Origin: Porphyromonas vaginalis | Lineage (GTDB): Bacteria > Bacteroidota > Bacteroidia > Bacteroidales > Porphyromonadaceae | DNA: 64,000 nucleotides | Assembly (NCBI RefSeq): GCF_958301595.1 | Contig: NZ_CATQJU010000001.1 | Coordinates: 1,984,001-2,048,000, forward strand | Reading direction: 5' to 3' | Part shown: piece by piece, positions 18,944-27,912 of the stretch | How the letters are laid out: every line of letters starts with the position of its first letter | Position numbering within the stretch: position 1 is the first letter of the stretch | Program-made: the position numbers and the translations under genes | Notes under the pieces: generated by a model | What the model saw: only the letters and a program-made list of their open reading frames with translations | Told to the model about the DNA's origin: nothing | Databases searched by the model: none

Positions 18944-19930
18944 TTATTTCTTTTGTTTGCGTTTGAACTCCTCTAGCGAGGTGGTGCTCTCATGTTTGAG
19001 CTGAGAGACTATCTGACGGAAGACTTGCTCGCCCGTCTCTTCGTTGAGTGATACCCAGCGCTCTAGGATCTCCAGCTCTAGGTAGTAGGCTAGGAGATAC
19101 TCTATGTCAAAGGGCTTGAAGAAGGTCTGCTCCTCGAGCCAATCCCAGCGAAGCCGGTCTATCAGCTGCTCGCGACGAGCAATGTCCTCCTCGCGACTGA
19201 TATTGACCAACTGCTGTATCTGAGGAAATAGCTCCTCCGTAATGCTAAAGTCCGCAGCCTGCGAAGTGCGCAGATGATGCTGCAGCGTGCCTCCGCCGAT
19301 GATATACTCCTTAGGGTCAAAGCCCAGCTGCCGACTGGTGTAGGCGGCTAAGATGTTCTTGATGTTAAGGTTGAACTCCGCCCACTCGGCTACGAATCTA
19401 TTCTTCTGATGCATCAGATAGTCGTAGTACATCGCCATGAGCTTGTCCTGCTCTAGGCGTAGCTGCCAGATCGTGTAGGGCTCCTCCGCTTGCTGCAGCT
19501 CCTCGCGCATCTCAGCTCGCTCCTCCTCTAGCTCCTCCTCCAGCTCGGGGTCGGGGAGACGCATCTCGATGTACTCCTTGATGAAGTCGGGGAGGTGCTT
19601 CGTGCGGGGACGCTTCGTGCGCTGCTGTACAGCTATGATATAGTCAGCCAGCTCCTGAGCATCGATCGTCTCTAGTGGCTCCTTAGGCTCCAGCTCGATC
19701 TCTGAGGGGTCATCCTCCCAGTGGATAGAGTCGTCCGAGAGCCACGCATCGATCGTCTCCAAGATCTGCGGTATCTCCTGCTCCATGAGGAGTAGGTCTA
19801 GGAGGCGTCTGTCACGCGTGGTGAGCTCCTGTCGTAGCTCCGCCTGCAGCGCATCCGTCTGTATCGGTAGCTTGCGGTCGTCTACTCCAATGTTTGGCAG
19901 ACCTGCGATGGTCGCGTAGTACTTTGCCAT
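18944..19930 (-). CDS. DUF2764 protein of the V-ATPase operon
   Basis: 328 residues, strongly acidic and helical, no membrane segments. Begins MAKYYATIAGLPNIG; rich in E, D, L and R with long helices (for example PELEEELEEERAEMREEL near 150-167). DUF2764 proteins occur between subunits E and A in Bacteroidota V-ATPase operons, where no subunit C gene exists; they are thought to take the place of the C subunit linking shaft and ring. That role is inferred from position and helical nature. Tight spacing (8 bp) to subunit A supports a structural part of the enzyme. Confidence 0.8.
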   Translation of the reverse strand: MAKYYATIAGLPNIGVDDRKLPIQTDALQAELRQELTTRDRRLLDLLLMEQEIPQILETIDAWLSDDSIHWEDDPSEIELEPKEPLETIDAQELADYIIAVQQRTKRPRTKHLPDFIKEYIEMRLPDPELEEELEEERAEMREELQQAEEPYTIWQLRLEQDKLMAMYYDYLMHQKNRFVAEWAEFNLNIKNILAAYTSRQLGFDPKEYIIGGGTLQHHLRTSQAADFSITEELFPQIQQLVNISREEDIARREQLIDRLRWDWLEEQTFFKPFDIEYLLAYYLELEILERWVSLNEETGEQVFRQIVSQLKHESTTSLEEFKRKQKK

Positions 19931-20010
19931 AATATCTTCGCTAGCGCATAGTTAAGTGGCGTGTAGAGAGTCTCTAGGCACCCCTCACCTATACCTTATA
20001 TATAGCTTGC

Positions 20011-20604
20011 TTAGAAAAGCTCCTCCACGAGACGAGGACGTAGGAAGCTCTTGAAGAAGTTGACAAACTCCTCCTCACCGAAGTTGACCTTGTACGAGCC
20101 ATCGGCAGGTGCTACAGAAAAGCCAGCACCCTGAGCCGACCCCGTGCGGATCGTTACCTGACCGCTATCTAGTAGTGCCTTAGCATTGCCGAGCATATAC
20201 TTCTCCAGTGCCTCGGCGTTGGCAGTCTCGATAACCATCGGCTCACCGACCGTCCACTGCTGAACGATGGCGAGCATCAACTTCTGCATAAAGTCTGCAT
20301 CAGTCGTCATCGCCTTGACATTGTCGCGTACGATGCGATCGGTCAGACTGTCTGCGATGGTACTCTGCGTAGAGCTAACCACCTGCTCCGCGTATAGCTT
20401 GAGCTCTGCTTGGGTGTTTTTAGTTAGATCTGCTGCCTGACGCTGGGCATCATTCACGATGCGCTGTGCCTCGGCCTGTGCGGTAGCGACCATCTCGTCG
20501 CTCTGCTGCTTAGCCTTGGCTAAGATCTGAGCAGCCTCTTGATTTCCCTTTTCTACCCCTTCGTGGTAGATCTTGTCGGTGAGTTCCTTAATCTTGGAGT
20601 CCAT
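20011..20604 (-). CDS. V-type ATP synthase subunit E (peripheral stalk)
   Basis: 197 residues. Long N-terminal helix with the repeated Ala/Glu/Gln pattern of the stalk (GNQEAAQILAKAKQQSDEMV), then a small alpha-beta head (about 105-197) that binds the top of the A3B3 head; ends RPRLVEELF. First gene of the operon; the promoter lies 83 bp upstream. Its stalk partner G is not visible in the operon. Confidence 0.9.
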   Translation of the reverse strand: MDSKIKELTDKIYHEGVEKGNQEAAQILAKAKQQSDEMVATAQAEAQRIVNDAQRQAADLTKNTQAELKLYAEQVVSSTQSTIADSLTDRIVRDNVKAMTTDADFMQKLMLAIVQQWTVGEPMVIETANAEALEKYMLGNAKALLDSGQVTIRTGSAQGAGFSVAPADGSYKVNFGEEEFVNFFKSFLRPRLVEELF

Positions 20605-20686
20605 CTATATGTAGTCTATGTTTTTTGCATGCCTTGTAGAGTACACCAGCAGCGAGTCTCTGCGTGGGCGTCTACGCTTACGAGGA

Positions 20687-20717
20687 CAAAGGTAATAATT
20701 TGCTCCAACAATTACAA
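20687..20717 (-). promoter_or_regulatory. Promoter of the V-ATPase operon
   Basis: On the - strand, -33 TTG (20715-20717), 20-nt spacer, -7 box TACCTTTG (20687-20694): an exact Bacteroidota sigma-ABfr type promoter. Expected start point near 20680, 75 bp before the subunit E start codon. Confidence 0.8.
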
Positions 20718-20826
20718 CGCTTCGACGCTCTAGAGTGAAAAATGTTTCTAGACCTGCTATCTCGAACTTTTGTCGGACAGCAATAACTCAATTTCGACCA
20801 ATCTATAGTTTCCTTCGTATGAAACT

Positions 20827-21426
20827 CAGGGCTGACGCATTATAATCGCTCTGTCAGGAGCTACACATAGCGACAAGCAAGGCATAGATGAGGTCACTAT
20901 ATATAAATGTGCCACCCATGGATTGGCTGTTAGCTATTGGCTGTTAGCTATCGGAACCATCGGAGCTATCAGAGTGATTGGATCTCTAATCTCTAGCTTC
21001 TAATCTCTAACTTCTAACCTCTAACCTCTAATTCCTATTTACATATCTTTACGGGGAAATTCGTTCGATTTCCTCCTTTCTCGAATATCCACGTGGGGAA
21101 TCTCAAATCTCCACGTGGATATTTTTCTTTTTCCACGTGGAGGCGAATCATTTCTTCCGAAGTTTCATTTCATTCCTCCGAAGTTTCATTTCATTCCTCC
21201 GAGGAATTTTTTATTCTCCACGTGGGGATTTCGAAATATCCACGTGGGAATCACTTTTCCCCGACACTGCGCCGTCTCAATATGTAGCCAGTTCTAAATT
21301 ATTGTAGCGATCCGGCGTCTAATTTTGCCCAGACAGGTCTGATGCATCATAATCGCTCTTGCAGGAGCTACACATGAGCGACAAGCGGGGCTTGGATGAA
21401 CTCATTATTATAATGCGTCAGCCCTG
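20827..21426 (+). mobile_element. Composite 600-bp repeat with terminal inverted repeats, copy 1
   Basis: Bounded by CAGGGCTGACGCATTATA and its exact complement TATAATGCGTCAGCCCTG. Inside are ~95-bp sub-terminal arms (CAGGAGCTACACAT, AGCGACAAGC), a block of short TTAGAxxTTAG-like repeats around 20990-21040, and several CCACGTGG palindromes (21090-21250) between repeated TTCATTTCATTCCTCCGAAG units. A 595-bp copy lies inverted at 60552-61146. GTATGAAACT stands on both sides, a possible 10-bp target duplication, though this motif recurs locally. No ORF is supported. Confidence 0.8.
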
Positions 21427-21721
21427 GTATGAAACTCTAGTTTCCTACCTATGAAACTTAGTTTCACCCGTATGAAACTTTAGTTTCACCCAAGTGGTAC
21501 TGATAGTTAGCTCACTTCTGCAGAACGCTCTACTCGATACTCCCTCAAAAAGCTTTCACCAGACAGCAATAATTACATATAATGTGTCAGCCCTGCAACG
21601 CCCTCGTAATTACCTTACAATTGGGAGTGAATTGTCGGTCGTTTGTACCCCCCCTGTACTGTGCGCGGCTCACTCCATCTATTTAGCTATCCTAGAGGCT
21701 GTAAAATACCTAAAGATAGGG
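21427..21721. other. Non-coding stretch with GAAACT/AGTTTC repeats
   Basis: Starts with several TATGAAACT and AGTTTC copies forming small palindromes (to about 21490). A single right-hand end of the composite repeat (TATAATGTGTCAGCCCTG, 21578-21595) follows. No gene is supported. Confidence 0.6.
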
Positions 21722-21752
21722 TTGTAGAGCGTCTGTAGGGTCTCTACCTTTG
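21722..21752 (+). promoter_or_regulatory. Promoter of the lipoprotein-TonB receptor operon
   Basis: TTG (21722-21724), 20-nt spacer, TACCTTTG (21745-21752), a full match to the Bacteroidota promoter. Transcription would begin near 21760, giving an 85-nt leader before the lipoprotein ATG at 21845. Confidence 0.8.
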
Positions 21753-21844
21753 CAAAGGATTTCGGTGGGGTGACGACTTAACTTGAGCACATGCTCGCTG
21801 AATCTAGAAGTTTATAAAGCACCAAATAAATCAATCCTAAGACA

Positions 21845-23068
21845 ATGAGAATACCTAAGATTACATCAATCACACTAGTGCTGATCGCACTCTCCGCCCT
21901 CATACTGGGTGGCTGTAAGGAAGATCCGAATAACCCCGAGCCCAATAAAGGTACACAGTGCAAAGTGACTGTGCAGCTGGGGCTAGACAAGGAGGTCGAG
22001 CTCGCCAAGCTCATGCTCACTGTCACCGACAGCCGCACGCTCAAGAAGAGCGAGACGGAGGTCGACAAGAAGAGCCGTACCGTAGAGATTACTCTCGACA
22101 AGGGCACCTATAGCTTTGCCGTATCTGGTGAGACTGTGGATCACCGCACGCTCGTGGGTGCTAAGGAAAACGTCGTCGTCAGCGATGCTATGACGCTCTC
22201 CATACCAGTCCAGATAGGTGAGGCTCCTACGCCAGAAAAGTCTCAGCTCATCTTCGGTGACATCTTCTTCAATGGCGAGACCAATGCTCGTATGATGCAC
22301 CCAGATCAGTACTTTATGATAGTCAACAATGGGGAGAAGACCGAGTACCTCGATGGTATCTGCTACGCTGTGACAGCTCATGGTAACCCAATGCCGGAGT
22401 CTCCCTGGGCTAATTATCTAGCAGACAAAGAGGAGCTACCCGTGGCTGGCATCTATCAGTTCCCAGGTAGTGGTAAGGAGTATCCGATCAAGCCTGGAGA
22501 GTTCAAGATTGTGGCTGCGACGGCTATCAATCATCATACGGAGGATAAGCCAAACTCTGTAGACCTCTCAGGAGCTGACTTTGAGTTTCTCTTCCCAGAT
22601 GTAGAGCTTCCTGGTAGAGATGGTAAGACAGTCAAGATTACAGATACAGACAATCCTGATGTACCCAATATGAATATCATCGTAGACTGCTTCTCTAGTA
22701 CGGGTATCGCACATCCTAGAGGCTTTTGGCCACCACTCCTCTTCAAGGTGGAGGGCGATCTAAGAGCGTTCCTTAAGGATCATGTCATGCAGGTAACTAA
22801 TAAGAAGGGCGAAATGGAGAACTACTACACCATCCCTGTAGACCTTATCCTAGATGGCGTGGAGACGGGTTGCGAAGGACAGTTCGAGACGCGTGCGCTA
22901 CCGATTACGGTAGACAAGGGGAACTTCTTCGTGACGGGCTGTCACCGTCAGGAACTAGCACATCGCAAGACCGAGATGCGCAATGGTCGCACTCATTGGA
23001 TCGATACTAACGACTCAACCAACGACTATGAGCGTGTACAGGGGCAAAACGCTTATCCTAAGAAGTAA
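21845..23068 (+). CDS. DUF4876-like lipoprotein
   Basis: 407 residues. Lipoprotein signal peptide with lipobox LGGC (Cys24) followed by KEDPNN, so it is membrane anchored. An Ig-like N-terminal domain (about 35-130, TVQLGLDKEVELAKLMLTV) is followed by a larger domain with SQLIFGDIFFNGETNARMMH and DQYFMIVNNGE. This pattern fits the DUF4876 family, typically encoded directly upstream of a TonB-dependent receptor and a second barrel protein, as here. It is probably a surface lipoprotein that captures a ligand for the receptor; the ligand is unknown. No terminator separates it from the receptor gene, but a hairpin repeat and a MITE do lie in the gap. Confidence 0.65.
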   Translation: MRIPKITSITLVLIALSALILGGCKEDPNNPEPNKGTQCKVTVQLGLDKEVELAKLMLTVTDSRTLKKSETEVDKKSRTVEITLDKGTYSFAVSGETVDHRTLVGAKENVVVSDAMTLSIPVQIGEAPTPEKSQLIFGDIFFNGETNARMMHPDQYFMIVNNGEKTEYLDGICYAVTAHGNPMPESPWANYLADKEELPVAGIYQFPGSGKEYPIKPGEFKIVAATAINHHTEDKPNSVDLSGADFEFLFPDVELPGRDGKTVKITDTDNPDVPNMNIIVDCFSSTGIAHPRGFWPPLLFKVEGDLRAFLKDHVMQVTNKKGEMENYYTIPVDLILDGVETGCEGQFETRALPITVDKGNFFVTGCHRQELAHRKTEMRNGRTHWIDTNDSTNDYERVQGQNAYPKK

Positions 23069-23103
23069 GAGACTCGCTAAGCCCATCACATCTTAATTAT
23101 CTA

Positions 23104-23137
23104 CCGTAGGGGGGCGTGCATAGATACGTCCCCCTAC
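23104..23137. repeat. GTAGGGG-type hairpin repeat
   Basis: GTAGGGGGGCGT pairs imperfectly with ACGTCCCCCTAC downstream of the lipoprotein stop. Related hairpins with GTAGGGGCGGAT / ATCCGCCCCTAC arms lie at about 42665 and 45330. Confidence 0.6.
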
Positions 23138-23165
23138 CTAACCTTACTGACCGCACACACACTAT

Positions 23166-23340
23166 GAGACTGTTGCATAAAGGCGAATCGCTGCGTTGCT
23201 TTCGGGATTCGGCTTCGGTCACATACGGAGGTATGCTCCCTTCAGACCTCACCCTCAGCGCCTTGCGCTTCATCCTTTCTGCAAAGTCAGGACAATCTTG
23301 CAAGCAAGATTGTGAGACTGTTGACTTTTGCAACAGTCTC
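23166..23340 (+). mobile_element. MITE, copy 2 (175 bp), abutting a start codon
   Basis: Perfect 12-bp terminal inverted repeats GAGACTGTTGCA / TGCAACAGTCTC and a 5-bp target duplication ACTAT (23161-23165, 23341-23345). The right duplication includes the first two bases of the receptor's ATG at 23344, so the whole region upstream of that codon is now MITE sequence. The frame stays open through the element. Confidence 0.88.
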
Positions 23341-23343
23341 ACT

Positions 23344-26163
23344 ATGGCTATGCTACACAGACATACGCTACTGACTCTTATCACGCTTTGGCTCTTGCTC
23401 CTACCTGAGCTTAGCTTTGCCATGTCGTATACGACTCCTCCGCCAGCAATCGGCATCACAGGACGTGTACGCAATGCTAAGGACCACGCTCCTATCGGGT
23501 GGGCTACAGTAGGGATCAGCGAGACCAATCAGGGTGTAGTCTGTGATGCTGATGGTCGCTTTACCCTGCCTCTCCGACAGGGCGGTACCTACACACTGGT
23601 GGTGCGCTGTGTCGGCTTCGCCCCATATAGTCGCACGCTCTCGGTCCAGGGGCTAGAGCAGGTTGACATCTCCCTACGTAGGCTGAGCATTGAGCTTCCT
23701 GAGGTGGAGGTGCTGGGTGCCTACCGTAAGGACAAGAGCGAGGTGGTCATCGGTCAGGAGGCTATGCAAAACATACAGCCAGTCTCGATAAAAGACATTT
23801 TGCTCCTGCTCCCAGGTGCTGTGACTACGACGCCTGGCATAGGAGACTTCAAGGGGGTGACCAATCGTCAGGTAGGACAGGACGACAATAGCTCCCTCGG
23901 CACCTCAATCATGATAGATGGTGCTCCTATTACTAACGATGCCTCTCGTGTGCAGATGCAGGGGCTGACTGGTATGAGTCGCTTCTCGACCTATCTGCCA
24001 GATCGGGTGGTCACGAGGCGTAGCTCGCTCAACTCGGGGATAGATCTGCGTACGCTCTCGACCAATCACTACGACCGTGTCGAGGTAGAGCAGGGTATTA
24101 GCTCCGCCTCCGAGGGTAATCTAAGTAGTGGAGCGATCAAGCTACACCCTAAGCGTGGTGTGACGCCCTGGGAGGGGCGTGCTAAGGTAGACCCGCTCTT
24201 CAAGCTCGCTTATATAGGCAAGGGTATAGCTCTCGGCTCTACGGGTTACAACAGTCTACACATTGGTGGCGATGTGGTAGACTACCGAAGTGATCCTAGA
24301 GAGCGCCTAGAGCGCTATACAAGAGCTACAGCGCAGCTCTCCTACGCCTATCATAGAGACCTGGGTGATACTGGAGGTGTGCTAGACGTGACCGCCACGC
24401 TACACCAGACCGCCTCTATACAAAACAGCCGCACGGACGAGCTGGTAGAGCAGCAAGATGAGCGATACAATACAGAGTACTACCGCACGACACTGGTGGC
24501 TAATGCTCGCTGGTCGCCTCAGCTCTCGTGGCTCAGGACTTTGTCGTGGAGATCGACGGTGGACTATACCTACGACCTCCTCAGTCGTAAGTATCTCTAT
24601 CTATCTGGGCGAGGTCCCGCTGTCATGCCTATCAGTAGGGAGATGGGACTACAAGAGGGTGAATTCCTCCCCACCTCTTACTATGCTTACTACAAGATGG
24701 ACAATCAGCCCTTAGCACTTCAGACCACACTATCGGGTGAGAGTCCTATGGCCTGGCTGGCTCCTCTGCAGCAGACACTACTATATGGTGTCGACTACTC
24801 CATTGCTAAGAACTGGGGCCGAGGTGCAGTCATAGACCCTTCCCGCCCTCCTTATCCTGGTGACAATACGTTTATATGGGTTCGCCCTAACTATGCCATC
24901 CCAGCTCTCTCGAATATAGCACTCTTCCTAGAGGATCGGCTCTACGTCTCACTAGGTCGTCACCGCATAGATGGCAACGTGGGGCTACGTGCCACGCAGA
25001 TGCTCAACCTACCGGACAACTATCGTCTAGCACACGAGATACTCCTCGATCCACGCATCAAGCTCTCGTGGACCTATACAGCACCCTCGGGCTTTGCCAC
25101 GGCTGTGCGCCTGGGATATGGTGTGGCTCACAAGCTGCCTACGCTAGACTACCTATATCCAGACAACGTCTATCGATACTTCTCCGCTCTTAATGCCTAC
25201 TACAGCGACCCTAAGAGAGACCACTTGATGACTTACGCGATCAAGCACGACCCCTCCAACCCTAATCTAAGGGCTATGAGCAATGAAAAGAAGGAGATCG
25301 GCATAGATCTCTCTTATCAGCGCTATACGCTCGCTGTGACGCTCTTTCAGGAGGATATGAATAGCGGGTACGCCTACGCTCCAGCCTATTATCCGATCAC
25401 TTATCCTACCTACCGCCGTCCTATCGGAGGCTCGCTCCCGGCGGGTAAGAGACCTGTCAAGGAGGACTTCTACGAGGACCTTTACCAAGACTTTACCTCG
25501 CTCTCAACGGTGCAAAACTCTGAGCGAACGGTGAAGCGTGGTGTCGAGTACCGTCTGCGGACTCCTTACTTTAAGGCTATCCGTACACAGTTTGAGCTCA
25601 ATGGTGCTTACTACCACACGCTATACGCCTCTGCTATACCCGTTATGTACCGCCCGGAGATTATCGAGTTCGACGTTAAGTACCCTTACGTAGGTATCTA
25701 CGGCAAGGGGGATCATCGTCACTACCACCGTGTCAATACCAATCTATGGGCTACAACGCACATCCCCGAGTGGGGGGTGATACTGACCAATTTCTTTCAG
25801 GTGATATGGTTTAGCAAGTCTTACTATGGGCGTGAGCAGAGCCCTTATCCCTATGAGCTGATGGACCTGAATGGCCGCAAGCTACCTGTCGGTGATAAGG
25901 AGATCGCACAGATGAATGACCTCTCCTCTCCGATGCGCTATCTCAATAGATCTCTCGATGAACTCTACTATCGGGCGAATATAAAGCCGATCTCTGTACG
26001 TATGAGCTTTAAGGGTACGAAGCAACTCGGCGAGCACATCCGGCTCTCATTCTTTATCGACAACATTATAGACATCTCTCCGAAGTATCTGCAAAAAGAC
26101 AAGACGACGGCTCGTGAGTGGGTCGTACCTTACTTTGGACTAGAGACCTCCGTAAAGTTTTAA
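23344..26163 (+). CDS. TonB-dependent outer membrane receptor
   Basis: 939 residues from the ATG at 23344. Signal peptide MAMLHRHTLLTLITLWLLLL ending near SFA; carboxypeptidase-D-like regulatory domain (ITGRVRNAKDHAPIG to about residue 120); plug (EAMQNIQPVSIKDILLLLPG, then SLGTSIMIDGAPI); then a 22-strand beta barrel ending in ETSVKF with terminal Phe, as expected for an outer membrane barrel. It imports a ligand using TonB energy. The frame could start at 23116, but that adds 76 residues encoded by the MITE and lacks a signal peptide. Second gene of a lipoprotein-receptor-barrel operon; 6 bp before the next gene. Confidence 0.9.
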   Translation: MAMLHRHTLLTLITLWLLLLPELSFAMSYTTPPPAIGITGRVRNAKDHAPIGWATVGISETNQGVVCDADGRFTLPLRQGGTYTLVVRCVGFAPYSRTLSVQGLEQVDISLRRLSIELPEVEVLGAYRKDKSEVVIGQEAMQNIQPVSIKDILLLLPGAVTTTPGIGDFKGVTNRQVGQDDNSSLGTSIMIDGAPITNDASRVQMQGLTGMSRFSTYLPDRVVTRRSSLNSGIDLRTLSTNHYDRVEVEQGISSASEGNLSSGAIKLHPKRGVTPWEGRAKVDPLFKLAYIGKGIALGSTGYNSLHIGGDVVDYRSDPRERLERYTRATAQLSYAYHRDLGDTGGVLDVTATLHQTASIQNSRTDELVEQQDERYNTEYYRTTLVANARWSPQLSWLRTLSWRSTVDYTYDLLSRKYLYLSGRGPAVMPISREMGLQEGEFLPTSYYAYYKMDNQPLALQTTLSGESPMAWLAPLQQTLLYGVDYSIAKNWGRGAVIDPSRPPYPGDNTFIWVRPNYAIPALSNIALFLEDRLYVSLGRHRIDGNVGLRATQMLNLPDNYRLAHEILLDPRIKLSWTYTAPSGFATAVRLGYGVAHKLPTLDYLYPDNVYRYFSALNAYYSDPKRDHLMTYAIKHDPSNPNLRAMSNEKKEIGIDLSYQRYTLAVTLFQEDMNSGYAYAPAYYPITYPTYRRPIGGSLPAGKRPVKEDFYEDLYQDFTSLSTVQNSERTVKRGVEYRLRTPYFKAIRTQFELNGAYYHTLYASAIPVMYRPEIIEFDVKYPYVGIYGKGDHRHYHRVNTNLWATTHIPEWGVILTNFFQVIWFSKSYYGREQSPYPYELMDLNGRKLPVGDKEIAQMNDLSSPMRYLNRSLDELYYRANIKPISVRMSFKGTKQLGEHIRLSFFIDNIIDISPKYLQKDKTTAREWVVPYFGLETSVKF

Positions 26164-26169
26164 TACACT

Positions 26170-27846
26170 ATGTATCTACACGCCTTCACCCACTCCTCTC
26201 TATCTATCCGTAGCTTCGCCCTTTGCTTACTACTGCTCGGCTATGTAGCGGTCACAAAGGCGCAGACGCCCGCTTCCCCCTTTATCATAGGGCAGGGAGA
26301 GGTCTATAGCTCTGCGCTCCAAAGGTACTATGCGGAGATCACACCACGAGTTGAGGATAAGCTTGCTAAGGTGCGCTACACAATCCCGACGGAGATACCG
26401 CAAGACACGACCTATGCTCTCGTGGGGCTACGGAGTAACTACCTCTCTCAGGACGGGGTCAGAGCTCCTTATGAGGGAGCCACGGAGACGGCCGGAGAGC
26501 TGGTGGCGATGGGTGTGGCAAACTTCAAGCATCGAGGTCGTCTCAGTGGCTATGTCTCTGTAGGCTTAGGCTATCAAGGCACGATAGGCTACTCAGCCAT
26601 ACGACAGCCTGAGTACTACCTACCATACCTTGTCGCTGACACTTCTGGCGGTGACTATCGCTATGAGCATTATATCGCAGGCGCTCTCTATGCGCTCAGA
26701 CGAGGAGCCTCAGAGCTGGGCGCTGGGCTACACTTCGCTGGGGAGATAGCCTATAAGTACGAAGACCCTCGTGTCTACAATACAACTGGTACTCTCCAAG
26801 CGACCCTAGGCTACAAGCATCACTTTAGCTCGCTAGATCTATCGGCTACGCTACATGCGCTCTATCATCGTAAGTATATGAACTTATGGCTCTGGAGACC
26901 CTCACAGCAGGACAAGTTCCCGCTAACGTACGGCTTTGGGATGGTGGATGTGCAGAATACTAAAATCTTCTTTGGCACCTCTCGTATGCACTATATGGGT
27001 GGTGTGGCAGTAGACCTATTATTAAGGAGTAGACAGCGTGAGTTCGGAGCTCCTCACTATACGCTCTTACTCTCTGACCAACTCTACAAGATGCGGACGG
27101 AAGAGTCGTCCGCTGCTGGGCTCTTCGGACTCCTTAATAATAATGTGAGACTGCTCAGTAGTGTGGGGTGGGGCAGGTGTACCTTGGCTCTAGAGAGTAG
27201 CATACTACATCGTCTAGGTACCGAGTATATCTATGCGACCCATCAGCCAGACCAAGAGCATCTCACCATCACAGATCTACGCCAGATCGGTCAGCGACAG
27301 ACCTATCGGCAGTCAGACTACGACGCTCAGCTCAGAGGACGCTATCAGATCCCGCTCTCCTCTAGACATCAGCTAGCTCTCTCCCTCGGCGGGGGCTATC
27401 ACTATCATCAGGAGCTTTACAAGGGTAGCTCTAATCACATAGACTATAGTGTCGTGAGACCCTGGGCGGGCTGTGACTATCGGTACAGCGATCGTCTCTA
27501 CACGGCTCTCTCCGTGGCGTATCGTCTACCGCTCTCATCGACTTATGTCGTGGAGCGTGGCTACAAGGATCAGCTCGACTACCAGCTGGCTTACCTGCCT
27601 CTACTGAGTAAGCTCAAGTCTGGTCTAGAGCTTAGATGGCATGGTCAGCTAGCCATACCACTGCCACGTAGCCAAGCGATGACCATAGGCGTGGATGCCT
27701 TCTACGCTCCTAATCGACTAAGCACAAGACGACCTCTCTACGAGGGTAGGCCGACTACTACCTCGGGTATATTTAGCCATCCAGAGCTGATCGGGGAGCA
27801 GGCACGCTCCTACGGAGTGCTCCTCTCCTTGACTTACCATATCTAA
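26170..27846 (+). CDS. Outer membrane beta-barrel protein, DUF6850-like
   Basis: 558 residues with a signal peptide ending in KAQ (near residue 33). The rest is rich in alternating aromatic beta strands (GYVSVGLGYQGTIGYS, ATLGYKHHFSS, YGVLLSLTYHI at the end), typical of an outer membrane barrel of about 14-16 strands. It follows the receptor by 6 bp and is likely its partner in the same uptake system. The DUF6850 name is by resemblance and co-occurrence with DUF4876 and a TonB receptor. Substrate unknown. Confidence 0.65.
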   Translation: MYLHAFTHSSLSIRSFALCLLLLGYVAVTKAQTPASPFIIGQGEVYSSALQRYYAEITPRVEDKLAKVRYTIPTEIPQDTTYALVGLRSNYLSQDGVRAPYEGATETAGELVAMGVANFKHRGRLSGYVSVGLGYQGTIGYSAIRQPEYYLPYLVADTSGGDYRYEHYIAGALYALRRGASELGAGLHFAGEIAYKYEDPRVYNTTGTLQATLGYKHHFSSLDLSATLHALYHRKYMNLWLWRPSQQDKFPLTYGFGMVDVQNTKIFFGTSRMHYMGGVAVDLLLRSRQREFGAPHYTLLLSDQLYKMRTEESSAAGLFGLLNNNVRLLSSVGWGRCTLALESSILHRLGTEYIYATHQPDQEHLTITDLRQIGQRQTYRQSDYDAQLRGRYQIPLSSRHQLALSLGGGYHYHQELYKGSSNHIDYSVVRPWAGCDYRYSDRLYTALSVAYRLPLSSTYVVERGYKDQLDYQLAYLPLLSKLKSGLELRWHGQLAIPLPRSQAMTIGVDAFYAPNRLSTRRPLYEGRPTTTSGIFSHPELIGEQARSYGVLLSLTYHI

Positions 27847-27912
27847 TTCCTTTGCTTCTGCTCGTCATACCTATGGAGAGCAACTAATAATCCAATAAGC
27901 CAACAATAAGCT

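Noticed and set aside
23116-23343. Upstream start for the TonB receptor, adding 76 residues
   Set aside because: The added part is encoded by the MITE and would hide the signal peptide that begins at 23344.
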